Source: Candidatus Rokuibacteriota bacterium (GTDB taxonomy: Bacteria > Methylomirabilota > Methylomirabilia > Rokubacteriales > CSP1-6). From it: a stretch of DNA of 34,202 bases. Of the stretch, positions 22,791 to 30,481 are shown piece by piece. How positions within the stretch are numbered: position 1 is the stretch's first letter; every line of letters starts with the position of its first letter. The notes under the pieces were generated by a model. The model was not told the origin of the DNA, did not search any database, and saw nothing but the letters and a program-made list of their open reading frames with translations. A program made the translations under genes and the position numbers. Where the stretch lies: NCBI GenBank assembly GCA_003220265.1, contig QHRW01000080.1, positions 1 to 34,202 of the forward strand, in the 5' to 3' direction.

Positions 22791-24384
22791 AACTCAATGG
22801 AATGGACTGGCCGGCCTTGACCCAGAGGTCTTCGTAGATCCAGAGACCGAGGAGGGCCAGCAGGGCGGCAACGGCCGTGGCGACGGGCTCCTGCAGCGTC
22901 ACGCCCATCGGCAGGTGCGTGGCGGGGCCGCCGAGACCCCACAGCACGAGGAGCAGCGGCAGCCCCACGCCGGCGACGACGACGCCGCCCCAGAAGCGCG
23001 ACTGCCACGCGCCGTGCGTGATGAGTCGCGCGGCGCGGCGAACATCCACGCTCGGATGCGGGCCGAAGAGATCGAGCCCGAGGATCGCGATGTGCGCGAG
23101 GAGACCGGCGGCCATGGCCAGGCGCAGGCCCTCGACGCCCATCAGCTCCGGGCCCCACGTGCCGTGGCCGGTCAGCAGGTGCAGCACGATCAGCGTCGCG
23201 CTGCCCGCGACGACGGCGCCGGCCAGCAGATGCGGCAGGTGCAGTGGGCTCTGCCAGAAGTCGCGGCCCTCGGCCTGCCCGAACAGGAACGCGCTGTAGC
23301 CGGCGGCGCCGGCCGCCAGCACGATCACGGGCGCCGCCAGCGCGCGGAGCAATCCGGTATTGCCGGCGAGGCCGGCCGCGAGCCACGCGACGGCCAGCCC
23401 GCCGTAGGCGAGGAGGATCCACGTGCCCCACACGAGCCACGAGCGCGGGTTGCCCTTGAGCAGGATGTAGTGGAAGCGGTCCGGGCGCTTGAGGTCGAGC
23501 ACGAGCAGCGCCGTGGTGATCAGCAGGAACAGCAGCGCGATCACCGGCGCCAGCACCGCGCTGAGGGGGCCGATGGTGTCCGGCCGCAGGAGCGCGTTGG
23601 CGGCGCCCACCAGCAGCGCGCCGGACGCGATCGCCTTCGTCCACAGGTACGCCGACACCCGCCAGCCCCACGGCCGGGGCGCGTGCGGCACGTCGTAGAC
23701 GGGCCGGCTCAGCGCGCCGTCGCCACCGGGCTCGGTGGCCTGCACCGCGGCCACCATGCGCACCAGGTCGGCCTCGGCGGCCGGCCGCTGCCCGAACATG
23801 AACGTGGCCGCCGGCCGCTGCATCGTCGGCGTGAGCGCCGAGGTGTCGGCGCCGACGTAGAAGACCTTCGGGCGCGTGCCCTGCTCCGGCTTGCGCACGT
23901 CCACCTGCTCGCGCGCCACCAGGCGCGCGATGGGCGTGCGCGGGTCGTCGAGGTCGCCCGCGATGATCGCCGTCTCCGGGCACACGATGACGCACGCCGG
24001 CTCGAGACCCACTTCGATGCGGTGAGCGCAGTAGTTGCACTTGGCGGCGGTGTTGGTGGTGGGGTCGATGTAGAGCGCATCGTACGGGCAGGCTTGCATG
24101 CACGACTTGCAGCCGATACATCGGCGGCCGTCGAAGTCCACGATGCCGTCCGGGCGCCGATAGAGCGCCACCGTCGGACAGATGGTCACGCACGGCGCGT
24201 CGTCGCAGTGGTTGCAGCGCAGCACCGAGAAGTAGCGGCGCGTGTCGGGGAACGTGCCCTTCTCGACGTACTTCACCCACGTGCGAAAGGCGCCGAGCGG
24301 TACCCGGTTCTCTTCCTTGCACGCCACCGTGCAGGCGTGGCAGCCGATGCAGCGCCGGTGATCGATGACGAAGCCGTAGCGCAC
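22789..24384 (-). CDS. soeBC: SoeB-SoeC fusion: four-cluster ferredoxin plus NrfD membrane anchor
   Basis: A 531-residue fusion. Residues 1-195 hold four [4Fe-4S] motifs: CIGCHACTVAC (12-22), CNHCDDAPCVTIC, CIGCKSCMQAC and CNYC...CVIVCPE. After a linker, residues about 240-531 form an NrfD/PsrC-type membrane domain with about eight helices (ASGALLVGAANALL, VLAPVIALLFLLITTALLVL and others), which would reduce quinone. It combines the electron-transfer and anchor subunits of SoeABC-like complexes in one chain. GTG at 24384 lies three bases after the TauE stop. No signal peptide, so the ferredoxin part is cytoplasmic. A repeat element covers its stop codon. Confidence 0.85.
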   Translation of the reverse strand: MRYGFVIDHRRCIGCHACTVACKEENRVPLGAFRTWVKYVEKGTFPDTRRYFSVLRCNHCDDAPCVTICPTVALYRRPDGIVDFDGRRCIGCKSCMQACPYDALYIDPTTNTAAKCNYCAHRIEVGLEPACVIVCPETAIIAGDLDDPRTPIARLVAREQVDVRKPEQGTRPKVFYVGADTSALTPTMQRPAATFMFGQRPAAEADLVRMVAAVQATEPGGDGALSRPVYDVPHAPRPWGWRVSAYLWTKAIASGALLVGAANALLRPDTIGPLSAVLAPVIALLFLLITTALLVLDLKRPDRFHYILLKGNPRSWLVWGTWILLAYGGLAVAWLAAGLAGNTGLLRALAAPVIVLAAGAAGYSAFLFGQAEGRDFWQSPLHLPHLLAGAVVAGSATLIVLHLLTGHGTWGPELMGVEGLRLAMAAGLLAHIAILGLDLFGPHPSVDVRRAARLITHGAWQSRFWGGVVVAGVGLPLLLVLWGLGGPATHLPMGVTLQEPVATAVAALLALLGLWIYEDLWVKAGQSIPLS

Positions 24385-24387
24385 GCC

Positions 24388-25176
24388 TCAGGACCGCCCG
24401 TGGGTCAAGAGGTCCCACCACACGCGCACCGCCGAGACGAGGATGACGACGAAGAGCACACGCCGCAGCCCGGCGCCCGAGAGCCGGCGGCTGGCCAGCG
24501 CGCCGATCTGCGCACCCGGCACCGCGCCCAGCACCACGGCGAACGTCGGAAAGAGCGGCACCTGACCGGTGACGGCCTTGCCGAACACGCCGGCCGTGGC
24601 CGCCACCGCGGTGATGGCCAGCGAGCTTCCGATGGTGACGCGGATCGGGAGGCGGACGACGACCAACAGCAGCGGAACCAGCAGGAAAGCGCCGCCGGCG
24701 CCGACGAGCCCGGCCACGAGACCGACACCCAGGCAGACGATCATCGCCTGCGGCCGGTTGAACTCCACGCGCTCGGCGAAGATCGGCTGGCCTGCCGTCT
24801 CGAACGGCACGAAGAGCAGCGCGAGCGCGGCCACGGTCATGAGCCCGAAGACGGCGAGCAGCGTGCGATCGTCCGCGTACTTCGAGGCGACGGCGCCGAC
24901 CAGCGAGCCGACGGCCATGGCCCCGCCGCCGAGCAGGGCGAGGTCGCGGCGGACGGCGCGCGTGCGGCGATGGGCGAGCATGCCCGAGAGCGAGGCCACG
25001 AACACCTGCACCATCGTGACCGCCGTCACCGTCTTCACGTCGAGGCCACCGACCTCGAGGAGCGGCGGGACGTAGAGGAGCAAGGGGATCATCACGATGG
25101 CACCGCCCACCCCGACGAGGCCGGCCACGAACGCCCCCGCGAGGCTCAGCACCACCAGGGTCAGGAGAAAGGTCAC
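24388..25176 (-). CDS. TauE/SafE family sulfite/sulfur-anion permease
   Basis: A 262-residue polytopic membrane protein with about eight hydrophobic segments and the internal duplication of the TauE/SafE family (AFVAGLVGVGGAIVMIPLLL and GLVAGLVGAGGAFLLVPLLL are the two repeat starts). Members export sulfite or sulfonates or import sulfur anions. In this cluster, between a flavocytochrome c pair and the Soe-like complex, sulfite or sulfate export is the likeliest role, which is a context-based inference. GTG at 25176 is used, 10 bases after the fccA stop. Confidence 0.88.
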   Translation of the reverse strand: MTFLLTLVVLSLAGAFVAGLVGVGGAIVMIPLLLYVPPLLEVGGLDVKTVTAVTMVQVFVASLSGMLAHRRTRAVRRDLALLGGGAMAVGSLVGAVASKYADDRTLLAVFGLMTVAALALLFVPFETAGQPIFAERVEFNRPQAMIVCLGVGLVAGLVGAGGAFLLVPLLLVVVRLPIRVTIGSSLAITAVAATAGVFGKAVTGQVPLFPTFAVVLGAVPGAQIGALASRRLSGAGLRRVLFVVILVSAVRVWWDLLTHGRS

Positions 25177-25186
25177 GCGGTCGAGA

Positions 25187-25789
25187 CTACCTCAGGCTGG
25201 AATAGTAGGCGGCGACATCGGCCAGCGTCGCGTCGGGAATCGGCTTGAGGATCGCCTTCATCTTCGTGAGCGGCTCGTCCCCGGGACTGCGCTTGTCGGC
25301 CTTGAACAGCAGGAGCTGGTTCCGGATGTACGCCGCCGGCTGGCCGGCCAGCGCCGGCACCATCTTGGCGGCGTCGCCCTGGCCCTCCGGGCCGTGGCAG
25401 CTCGCGCACTGCGCCGCCGCCGCCCGCCCGCGCTCGACGGCGGCGCGCTCGGGGCGCACCGGCGTCGGCTCGCGGCGCTGCGCGGCGAAGAACGCCGCGA
25501 CCTCGTCCACGCCGAGGAGCTTCACCTGCTTGGCGAACGGCTCCATCTCCGCCGACAGGCGCTTGCCGCTGGCGTAGTCCTCGATCGCCTTCTTGAAGTA
25601 CGCGGGCGGCAGGCCGGCCAGGATCGGCACCGCCTCCGACCGGCTGTTGCCGGACGCGCCGTGACACGCCGCGCACGTGACGGCCTTCGCGTACCCGGGC
25701 TGATCGAGGGGGCCGGCCGCCCTCGACACGGCCGGCGCGCCGAGCAGGACCAGCAGCACCAGCAGGAGTCCGAGGCGCGCGCGGCTCAT
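25187..25789 (-). CDS. fccA: Diheme cytochrome c, FccA-like subunit of flavocytochrome c
   Basis: A 200-residue exported protein: signal peptide LGLLLVLLVLLGAPAVSRAA, then two class I cytochrome c domains with heme motifs CAACH and CASCH. Each has the axial-ligand Met near its end (the first near SAEMEPFAK, the second near LTKMKAI). It resembles cytochrome c4/c553 and the diheme subunit of flavocytochrome c sulfide dehydrogenase, accepting electrons from the FccB flavin. Its ATG overlaps the fccB stop (ATGA), typical of the fccBA pair. Confidence 0.9.
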   Translation of the reverse strand: MSRARLGLLLVLLVLLGAPAVSRAAGPLDQPGYAKAVTCAACHGASGNSRSEAVPILAGLPPAYFKKAIEDYASGKRLSAEMEPFAKQVKLLGVDEVAAFFAAQRREPTPVRPERAAVERGRAAAAQCASCHGPEGQGDAAKMVPALAGQPAAYIRNQLLLFKADKRSPGDEPLTKMKAILKPIPDATLADVAAYYSSLR

Positions 25790-27066
25790 GCGACACCTCC
25801 GTTGCCGAGCACGTCGGCCCAGATGCTCTTGGCCCAGCCCTCGGCGTGCTGCGCGTACACCGTGGACTGGCCCGGCGTGAGCTTCTGCTCGACCTGCACG
25901 ACCTTGCCGTTCTCGATCTTGTAGGCGTTGACGACGGCGATCACCTCGCGGTCGCTCACCCACGAGTAGCAGGTGTTCACGGGCGGCACCGGCGTCGCCT
26001 CGCGGCCGTTGAGGAGGTTCACGACGGCGTTCGCGCAGATCTTGCCCATCGCGTTGGCCATGGTGCCCGACTTCGGCACCGGCAAGCCGATCGTCGAGTC
26101 GCCGATGACGTGCGCGTTGCGGTGCTTGGCCGACTCGTAGGTGACGTGATCGACCTCGCACCAGCGCTTGTCGGCGCCGACGAGGTCGGCCTGGACGGCG
26201 ATCGCGCCCGCGCGCTGGGGCGGGATGAGGTTGATCACGTCGTACTTCACCTTGTCGCCGAAGTCCGTCGTCACCTCGCGCGCCCCCGGATCGACCCTCA
26301 CGACCTTGTTGGAGGCGCGGTAGTCGATGTTCGGATAGGCCTGCCACGCCGCCCGGAAGAGCGCGGCCTTGGACACGATGTTCTGGTTGGCGTCGAGCAC
26401 GATCAGCTTCGACTTCGGCTTGTTCGTCTTGAGATACCAGGCCACCTGGCAGATCCGCTCGTACGGCCCGGGCGGGCAGCGGTAGGCGATGGGAGGCACG
26501 GTCAGCACGAAGGCGCCGCCGTCCGGCATGGCGCTGAGCTGCTTGGCCAGCTCGGCCGTCTGCGGGCCGGCCTTCCACGCGTGCAGCACGGTGTCCTGGG
26601 CGGCGGCCAGGCCCTCGACCTGCTCCACCAGGAAATCGACGCCGGGCGCCACGATGACGCGGTCGTAGACGAGATAGCCGTCGCCGATGCGCACGCGCCT
26701 GGTGTCGGGCTCGATGGCCGTCGCCGCCGCGTGGCGCACCTTCACGCCCGAGTCGCGCAGGCCGCCATACCCGAACGTGAGGCTTCCGAGACCGCGCACG
26801 CCGCTCAGCACGAGGTTGCTGAAAGGGCAGGAGACGAACGTCTTGTTCGGCTCCAGCATCACGACCTCGATGGACGGATCGGCCGCGCGCACGTACCTGG
26901 CGGCCGTGGCGCCGCCCCAGCCGCCGCCCACGACCACCACGCGACGTCCGGCCTTGGGATTGATCTCGCCGGTGCTGGTCGCGCATCCCTCCAGGCCCGC
27001 GACCGTGAGCACGCCGACGCCGGTTCCCGATGCCCTCAGGAATTGCCTGCGCGTCATCCGCGTCAT
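25786..27066 (-). CDS. fccB: Flavocytochrome c sulfide dehydrogenase flavoprotein (FccB/SoxF)
   Basis: A 426-residue FAD protein oxidising sulfide to sulfane sulfur in the periplasm. A twin-arginine signal (MTRRQFLRASGTGVGVLTVA) leads. FAD binding GRRVVVVGGGWGGATAARYV follows. Cys80 in FVSCPFSN is at the position of the covalently FAD-linked cysteine, and Cys197 (YRCPPGPYER) and Cys366 (NTCYSWV) match the redox-active pair of FCSD enzymes. The C-terminal FCSD domain runs from about 360. GGAGGGG lies just upstream of ATG at 27066; Met4 is an alternative start. It is coupled to fccA by a four-base overlap. Confidence 0.93.
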   Translation of the reverse strand: MTRMTRRQFLRASGTGVGVLTVAGLEGCATSTGEINPKAGRRVVVVGGGWGGATAARYVRAADPSIEVVMLEPNKTFVSCPFSNLVLSGVRGLGSLTFGYGGLRDSGVKVRHAAATAIEPDTRRVRIGDGYLVYDRVIVAPGVDFLVEQVEGLAAAQDTVLHAWKAGPQTAELAKQLSAMPDGGAFVLTVPPIAYRCPPGPYERICQVAWYLKTNKPKSKLIVLDANQNIVSKAALFRAAWQAYPNIDYRASNKVVRVDPGAREVTTDFGDKVKYDVINLIPPQRAGAIAVQADLVGADKRWCEVDHVTYESAKHRNAHVIGDSTIGLPVPKSGTMANAMGKICANAVVNLLNGREATPVPPVNTCYSWVSDREVIAVVNAYKIENGKVVQVEQKLTPGQSTVYAQHAEGWAKSIWADVLGNGGVA

Positions 27067-27125
27067 ATGCCCCTCCCCCAGGACGCCGCGCGTAGGGTAA
27101 CAGAGTTAAATCGAGGAGCGCCAGA

Positions 27126-28295
27126 TCAGTCGAGGGCGGACACCACCCGCGCGTCCTCGTTCCACGTGGCCAGCACCGCCCAGACGGCGAGGACGCCGAG
27201 AGTCATCACGAGCGCCGCGCCCCAGCCCAGCGCGCTCGGCAGGAACACCGCCCACCCGAGCTTCTGGAGCGCGCCGGTCTGCGCCAGCGCGACTCGCGCC
27301 AGGGACGCGCCCAGCGCGAAGCCGGCCAGCGCGATCCACAGCTTCACCTGCCCCTCGCCGGCGCGCCAGATGGAGCCGGCGCCGCAGCCGCCGGCCAGCG
27401 TCATGCCCACGCCGAAGAGCGTGCCGCCCGCGAGCGCGCCGATGCCGGCGCCGGGGAACACCCAGTCGCCCTTGTCCTTGAGGTCGGCGAACTTGAGCAC
27501 GGCGAAGCCGAGCGTGCTGACGGCCAGCGCCAGCGCGGCGGCGCGCGTGTGCTCGGCGTCGCCGGTCATGAACGGCTCGCGGAAGGCGCGCACGAGGCAG
27601 AAGCGCGAGCGCTGGAAGATCACGCCGAACACCACGCCGAAGAGCAGGAAGATGCCCTGCGCGTGATAGCCCGTGCGCGCGTAGGCGAACGGCGCCAGCA
27701 GCAGTGCGGCGGCGAGCAGGAGGCCCGCGAGTGGCTGGCGGCTGGCCCCGCCCGCGGCCGGCGCGCCGTACACGCGCGCGGTCCCGCTCGACCACGCCGG
27801 GCGTCGATCCATCTCCCACAGCAGGTAGCGCAGGCCGAGGAAGGCGCCGAGGCCGAGGCCCAGCATCATGCCGAACCCCGAGAGGCTGAGCGCGCTCACC
27901 GCCGAGAAGAACCCGCCGATGTTGCAGCCGAAGGCCAGCATGGCGCCGACGCCCATCAGCACGCCCCCGGCTGCGCCCTTCACGGCCTCGCCGCGCGGCG
28001 GCACGCGCACGGCGAACTCGCGGCTCAGCAACGCGGCCGTGAGCCCGCCGAAGAGCACGCCCAGGTTGAGCAGCGAGCCGGAGTAGAGCCAGGGGGCGAC
28101 GAGGTCGGCACGCTGCACGACGCCGGCGCCCCGCAACACCCAGTCGCCCCAGTTGCGCAGCCCGTCGGAGGCGGTCCACGGCCGATCGAACGCGAAGAGG
28201 AAGACGTTGACGGTGGCGACGAGGATGGCCGCGCCCCACACGGGCCACGGCCTGGCGAACACGGCGGCGTATTGCGCCGAGAGGGCGGCGCCCAT
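27126..28295 (-). CDS. YeeE/YedE family transporter (TsuA-like thiosulfate uptake)
   Basis: A 389-residue integral membrane protein with about ten hydrophobic segments and two homologous halves, as in the YeeE/YedE family whose characterised member TsuA takes up thiosulfate through relayed cysteines. The three key cysteines are in LAFGCNIGGFF, QRSRFCLVRAFREPF and LAGGCGAGSIWR. The gene starts 10 bases after the persulfide dioxygenase-TusA fusion, a classic YeeE-TusA partnership, and would bring sulfane sulfur or thiosulfate into the cytoplasm. AAGG precedes the ATG at 28295. Confidence 0.9.
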   Translation of the reverse strand: MGAALSAQYAAVFARPWPVWGAAILVATVNVFLFAFDRPWTASDGLRNWGDWVLRGAGVVQRADLVAPWLYSGSLLNLGVLFGGLTAALLSREFAVRVPPRGEAVKGAAGGVLMGVGAMLAFGCNIGGFFSAVSALSLSGFGMMLGLGLGAFLGLRYLLWEMDRRPAWSSGTARVYGAPAAGGASRQPLAGLLLAAALLLAPFAYARTGYHAQGIFLLFGVVFGVIFQRSRFCLVRAFREPFMTGDAEHTRAAALALAVSTLGFAVLKFADLKDKGDWVFPGAGIGALAGGTLFGVGMTLAGGCGAGSIWRAGEGQVKLWIALAGFALGASLARVALAQTGALQKLGWAVFLPSALGWGAALVMTLGVLAVWAVLATWNEDARVVSALD

Positions 28296-28305
28296 CAGCC
28301 TTCGG

Positions 28306-29934
28306 TCACGGCGCCTCGCTGGACGACGAAGCGAGCACGCCGCCCGACTCGGAGCGCTCGACCACGCGATGCCCGGTGCGCTTGGAGAAGGCGTCCAGGT
28401 CCGCGGGCGCGCCGGGATCCGTGGCGAGGACTTCGAGGAGCCCGCCGGGGGCGACGTCGACGATCGCCTTCGCCAGCTTCATGCTCGGCCACGGGCAGGA
28501 CAGGCCGCGGCAGTCGACCACGCGGGCGCCGCTCGACGGCGCCGGCGCCGTGGACGGCGCGGGCCGCTGGCGCGTGATGCCGTAGCCCGCCTTCACCCAG
28601 GCCGTCATGCCGCCGGTGACGTTGTGGAGGTTGGCCACGCCGTGGCGCTGGAGCGCGCTGATGACGGTGCTCGAGCGCAAGCCCCCGGCGCACACGACGG
28701 CCGTCAGCCGGCCCTCGGGGATCTCGCCCCGCCGCGCGGCGGCCTCGAACATCGGCAGGTGGAGCGCGCCGTCGATGTGGCCGTCGTCCCACTCCGCCGG
28801 CTCGCGCACGTCGAGCACGACGACGTCGCGTCCCTGCTCGAGCCAGTCGGCCAGGTCGTGCACGGTCATCTGCGGCGCCGTCTCGATGGGGAAGCCCTCG
28901 GTGCGCCACTCGACCATCCCGTAGCGCAGGAAGCCGGCGATGTCGTCCACGCCCACGCGCGAGAGCGCGGTGACGGCGCGGTCGAGATCGGACGGCGCGC
29001 CCATGAGCAGCAGCGGCCCGCCGGCCGGCGCCATGCCGGCCACGCGCTCGGCGAACTGCGGGCTCTCGATCCACACGTTGAGCGCGCCGGGCACGTGGCC
29101 CTCGCCGAACTCGGCGGCGTCGCGCAGGTCCAGCACGCACGCGCCCTGGGCGATCGCCTCGCGCGCCTCGCGCGCGGCGTATGGCCGCGGCTTGGCCGAG
29201 ACCAGCGGCACCAGCCCCTTGTTCTTGGCCACGATCTTCTCGAACGCGGCGGGCTTGGGCGGGATGCCGGCCATGATGAAGTCCACGAACGCCCGCTTGT
29301 CGTCGTAGCGGAAGGCCGGGTTGAAGCGGCGCTCGAAGCCGATCGTGGAGCCGCCCTTGGACGACATGCCCTTGCCGCATGACGAGCCGCCGCCGTGCGC
29401 CGGGTACACCTCCACCAGGTCGTCGAGCGGCAGGAGCACACGCCGCAGGCTCTCGTAGATGTCTTCGGCCGCGCGCTCGCCGCCCAGATCCGGGCGGCCG
29501 ACGGAGCCGACGAAGAGCAGGTCGCCGGTGAGCACGAACCAGGGCTCGGGCCCCCGCGAGTGGTCGATGACGAACACCGAGATCGAGTCGGGGGTATGGC
29601 CCGGCGTGTGCGCGATCTTCAGCTCGACCTTGCCGACGCGAAGCGTGTCGCCGTCGCTGACGTCCGCATGCTCGAAGGCGACGCCGGCGCTCGCGTGCAC
29701 GTGGATCGCCGCCTCGCTGGCCGCGGCCAGATCGCGATTGCCGGAGATGTGATCGGCGTGCGTGTGGGTCTCGAGGACGTGGGCGATCCTGAGCCCCTTC
29801 TTGCGCGCGAAGCGGAGGTACTCGTTGACGCGATCGCGCCCGGGGTCGACCACGATGGCCTGCCCGGCGTCGCCGCAGCCGATGAGGTAGCTGAGGCAGC
29901 CGGAGTCCTCGTTCAGGAACTGCTGGAAGATCAC
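28306..29934 (-). CDS. Persulfide dioxygenase-rhodanese-rhodanese-TusA fusion
   Basis: A 542-residue four-domain protein. Domain 1 (1-245) is an ETHE1-like MBL persulfide dioxygenase with ligands in ETHTHADHISGN (His57, His59, Asp61, His62), His113 (HTPGHTPDS), Asp138 (LTGDLLF) and His180 (YPAHGGG). Domain 2 (about 255-350) is rhodanese-like but lacks the active cysteine. Domain 3 (about 357-455) is an active-looking rhodanese with Cys415 in VVCAGGLRSS. Domain 4 (about 472-530) is TusA with the CPWP sulfur-carrier motif (Cys480). It would bind sulfane sulfur, pass it between domains and oxidise persulfide to sulfite. Fusions of dioxygenase and rhodanese are known; the added TusA is less common. 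The start is GTG with TAGAAT seven bases upstream. Confidence 0.92.
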   Translation of the reverse strand: MIFQQFLNEDSGCLSYLIGCGDAGQAIVVDPGRDRVNEYLRFARKKGLRIAHVLETHTHADHISGNRDLAAASEAAIHVHASAGVAFEHADVSDGDTLRVGKVELKIAHTPGHTPDSISVFVIDHSRGPEPWFVLTGDLLFVGSVGRPDLGGERAAEDIYESLRRVLLPLDDLVEVYPAHGGGSSCGKGMSSKGGSTIGFERRFNPAFRYDDKRAFVDFIMAGIPPKPAAFEKIVAKNKGLVPLVSAKPRPYAAREAREAIAQGACVLDLRDAAEFGEGHVPGALNVWIESPQFAERVAGMAPAGGPLLLMGAPSDLDRAVTALSRVGVDDIAGFLRYGMVEWRTEGFPIETAPQMTVHDLADWLEQGRDVVVLDVREPAEWDDGHIDGALHLPMFEAAARRGEIPEGRLTAVVCAGGLRSSTVISALQRHGVANLHNVTGGMTAWVKAGYGITRQRPAPSTAPAPSSGARVVDCRGLSCPWPSMKLAKAIVDVAPGGLLEVLATDPGAPADLDAFSKRTGHRVVERSESGGVLASSSSEAP

Positions 29935-29941
29935 GGCGCTT

Positions 29942-29947
29942 ATTCTA
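29942..29947 (-). promoter_or_regulatory. TANNNT box (TAGAAT) upstream of the sulfur gene array
   Basis: TAGAAT (5/6 match to TATAAT) on the minus strand ends seven bases before the GTG start at 29934. There is no Shine-Dalgarno sequence and no good -35 box at 16-18 bases. It is the best candidate for the main promoter of the long minus-strand sulfur gene array and would give a leaderless transcript. Confidence 0.4.
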
Positions 29948-29951
29948 CAAC

Positions 29952-30407
29952 GTGTATCGGTCTTTGGGCGCTGACGGCCTCGAGACGCAGCGCGAAAATG
30001 CCGGTGGAGGCGTTGCGACGAGCAGGGTTGCCCTGACGTATCGGGACTATGCGGCGCTGCCGGACGACGGCCGGCGCTACCAGCTCCTCGATGGGGAGCT
30101 CTTCGTGACGGCGGCCCCGGCGACGCGGCATCAGATGATCAGCATCCGGGCGCCGCTGCACGCGCACGTGACCGCACACGGTTTGGGCCACGTTCTGGCA
30201 GCCCCAGTCGACGTGATCCTCGCCGACACGTCGATCGTGCAGCCGGATATCGTTTTCGTGGGGGACGACCGGCAGCATCTCGTCAGTGCCCGCGGCATCG
30301 AGGGCGCGCCGACGCTTGGCGTCGAGATCCTGTCGCCGACCACGACGATGGTCGACCATCGAGATGTGGCGTCTCGGCGGCGACTCACCGACATCTGGCG
30401 CCTATAG
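29952..30407 (+). pseudogene. Uma2 family endonuclease, C-terminally truncated
   Basis: About 151 codons resembling Uma2/DUF820 restriction-like proteins: LTYRDYAALPDDGRRYQLLD, GELFVTAAPATRHQ, APVDVILADTSIVQPDIVFV and APTLGVEILSPTT, including the PD and E-x-L parts of the PD-(D/E)XK site. After VEILSP the usual lysine-containing helix and the G-V-x-E-Y-W segment are shortened to RRRLTDIWRL, and the protein stops about 30 residues early, directly before the repeat at 30412. No good start codon lies close to the domain start. It is therefore probably inactive. Uma2 copies are numerous in many GC-rich and cyanobacterial genomes. Confidence 0.55.
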
Positions 30408-30411
30408 AGAT

Positions 30412-30479
30412 GGGGGGCCACGAAATGGCCCCCCAAACCCCCCAAACGTTCGGAGCGCCCCGGCGTAGCCGTGGCGCTC
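30412..30479 (+). repeat. Paired-hairpin interspersed repeat, copy A
   Basis: First hairpin GGGGGGCCA, loop CGAAA, TGGCCCCCC (30412-30434, perfect 9 bp). Then AAACCCCCCAAACGTT. Then second hairpin GAGCGCC C CGGC GTA GCCG T GGCGCTC (30453-30479, 7+4 bp with one mismatch). It is the inverted counterpart of the copy at 22723-22790. It lies between convergent genes (Uma2 remnant and EF-G-like protein), where it could also terminate transcription from both sides. Confidence 0.75.
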
Positions 30480-30481
30480 CT

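Noticed and set aside
21055..25248. A very long open frame (about 1,400 codons) on the plus strand
   Set aside because: It is antisense to soeA, soeBC and TauE, with low-complexity R/A/H/D-rich translation and no domain. Such frames are expected opposite GC-rich genes.
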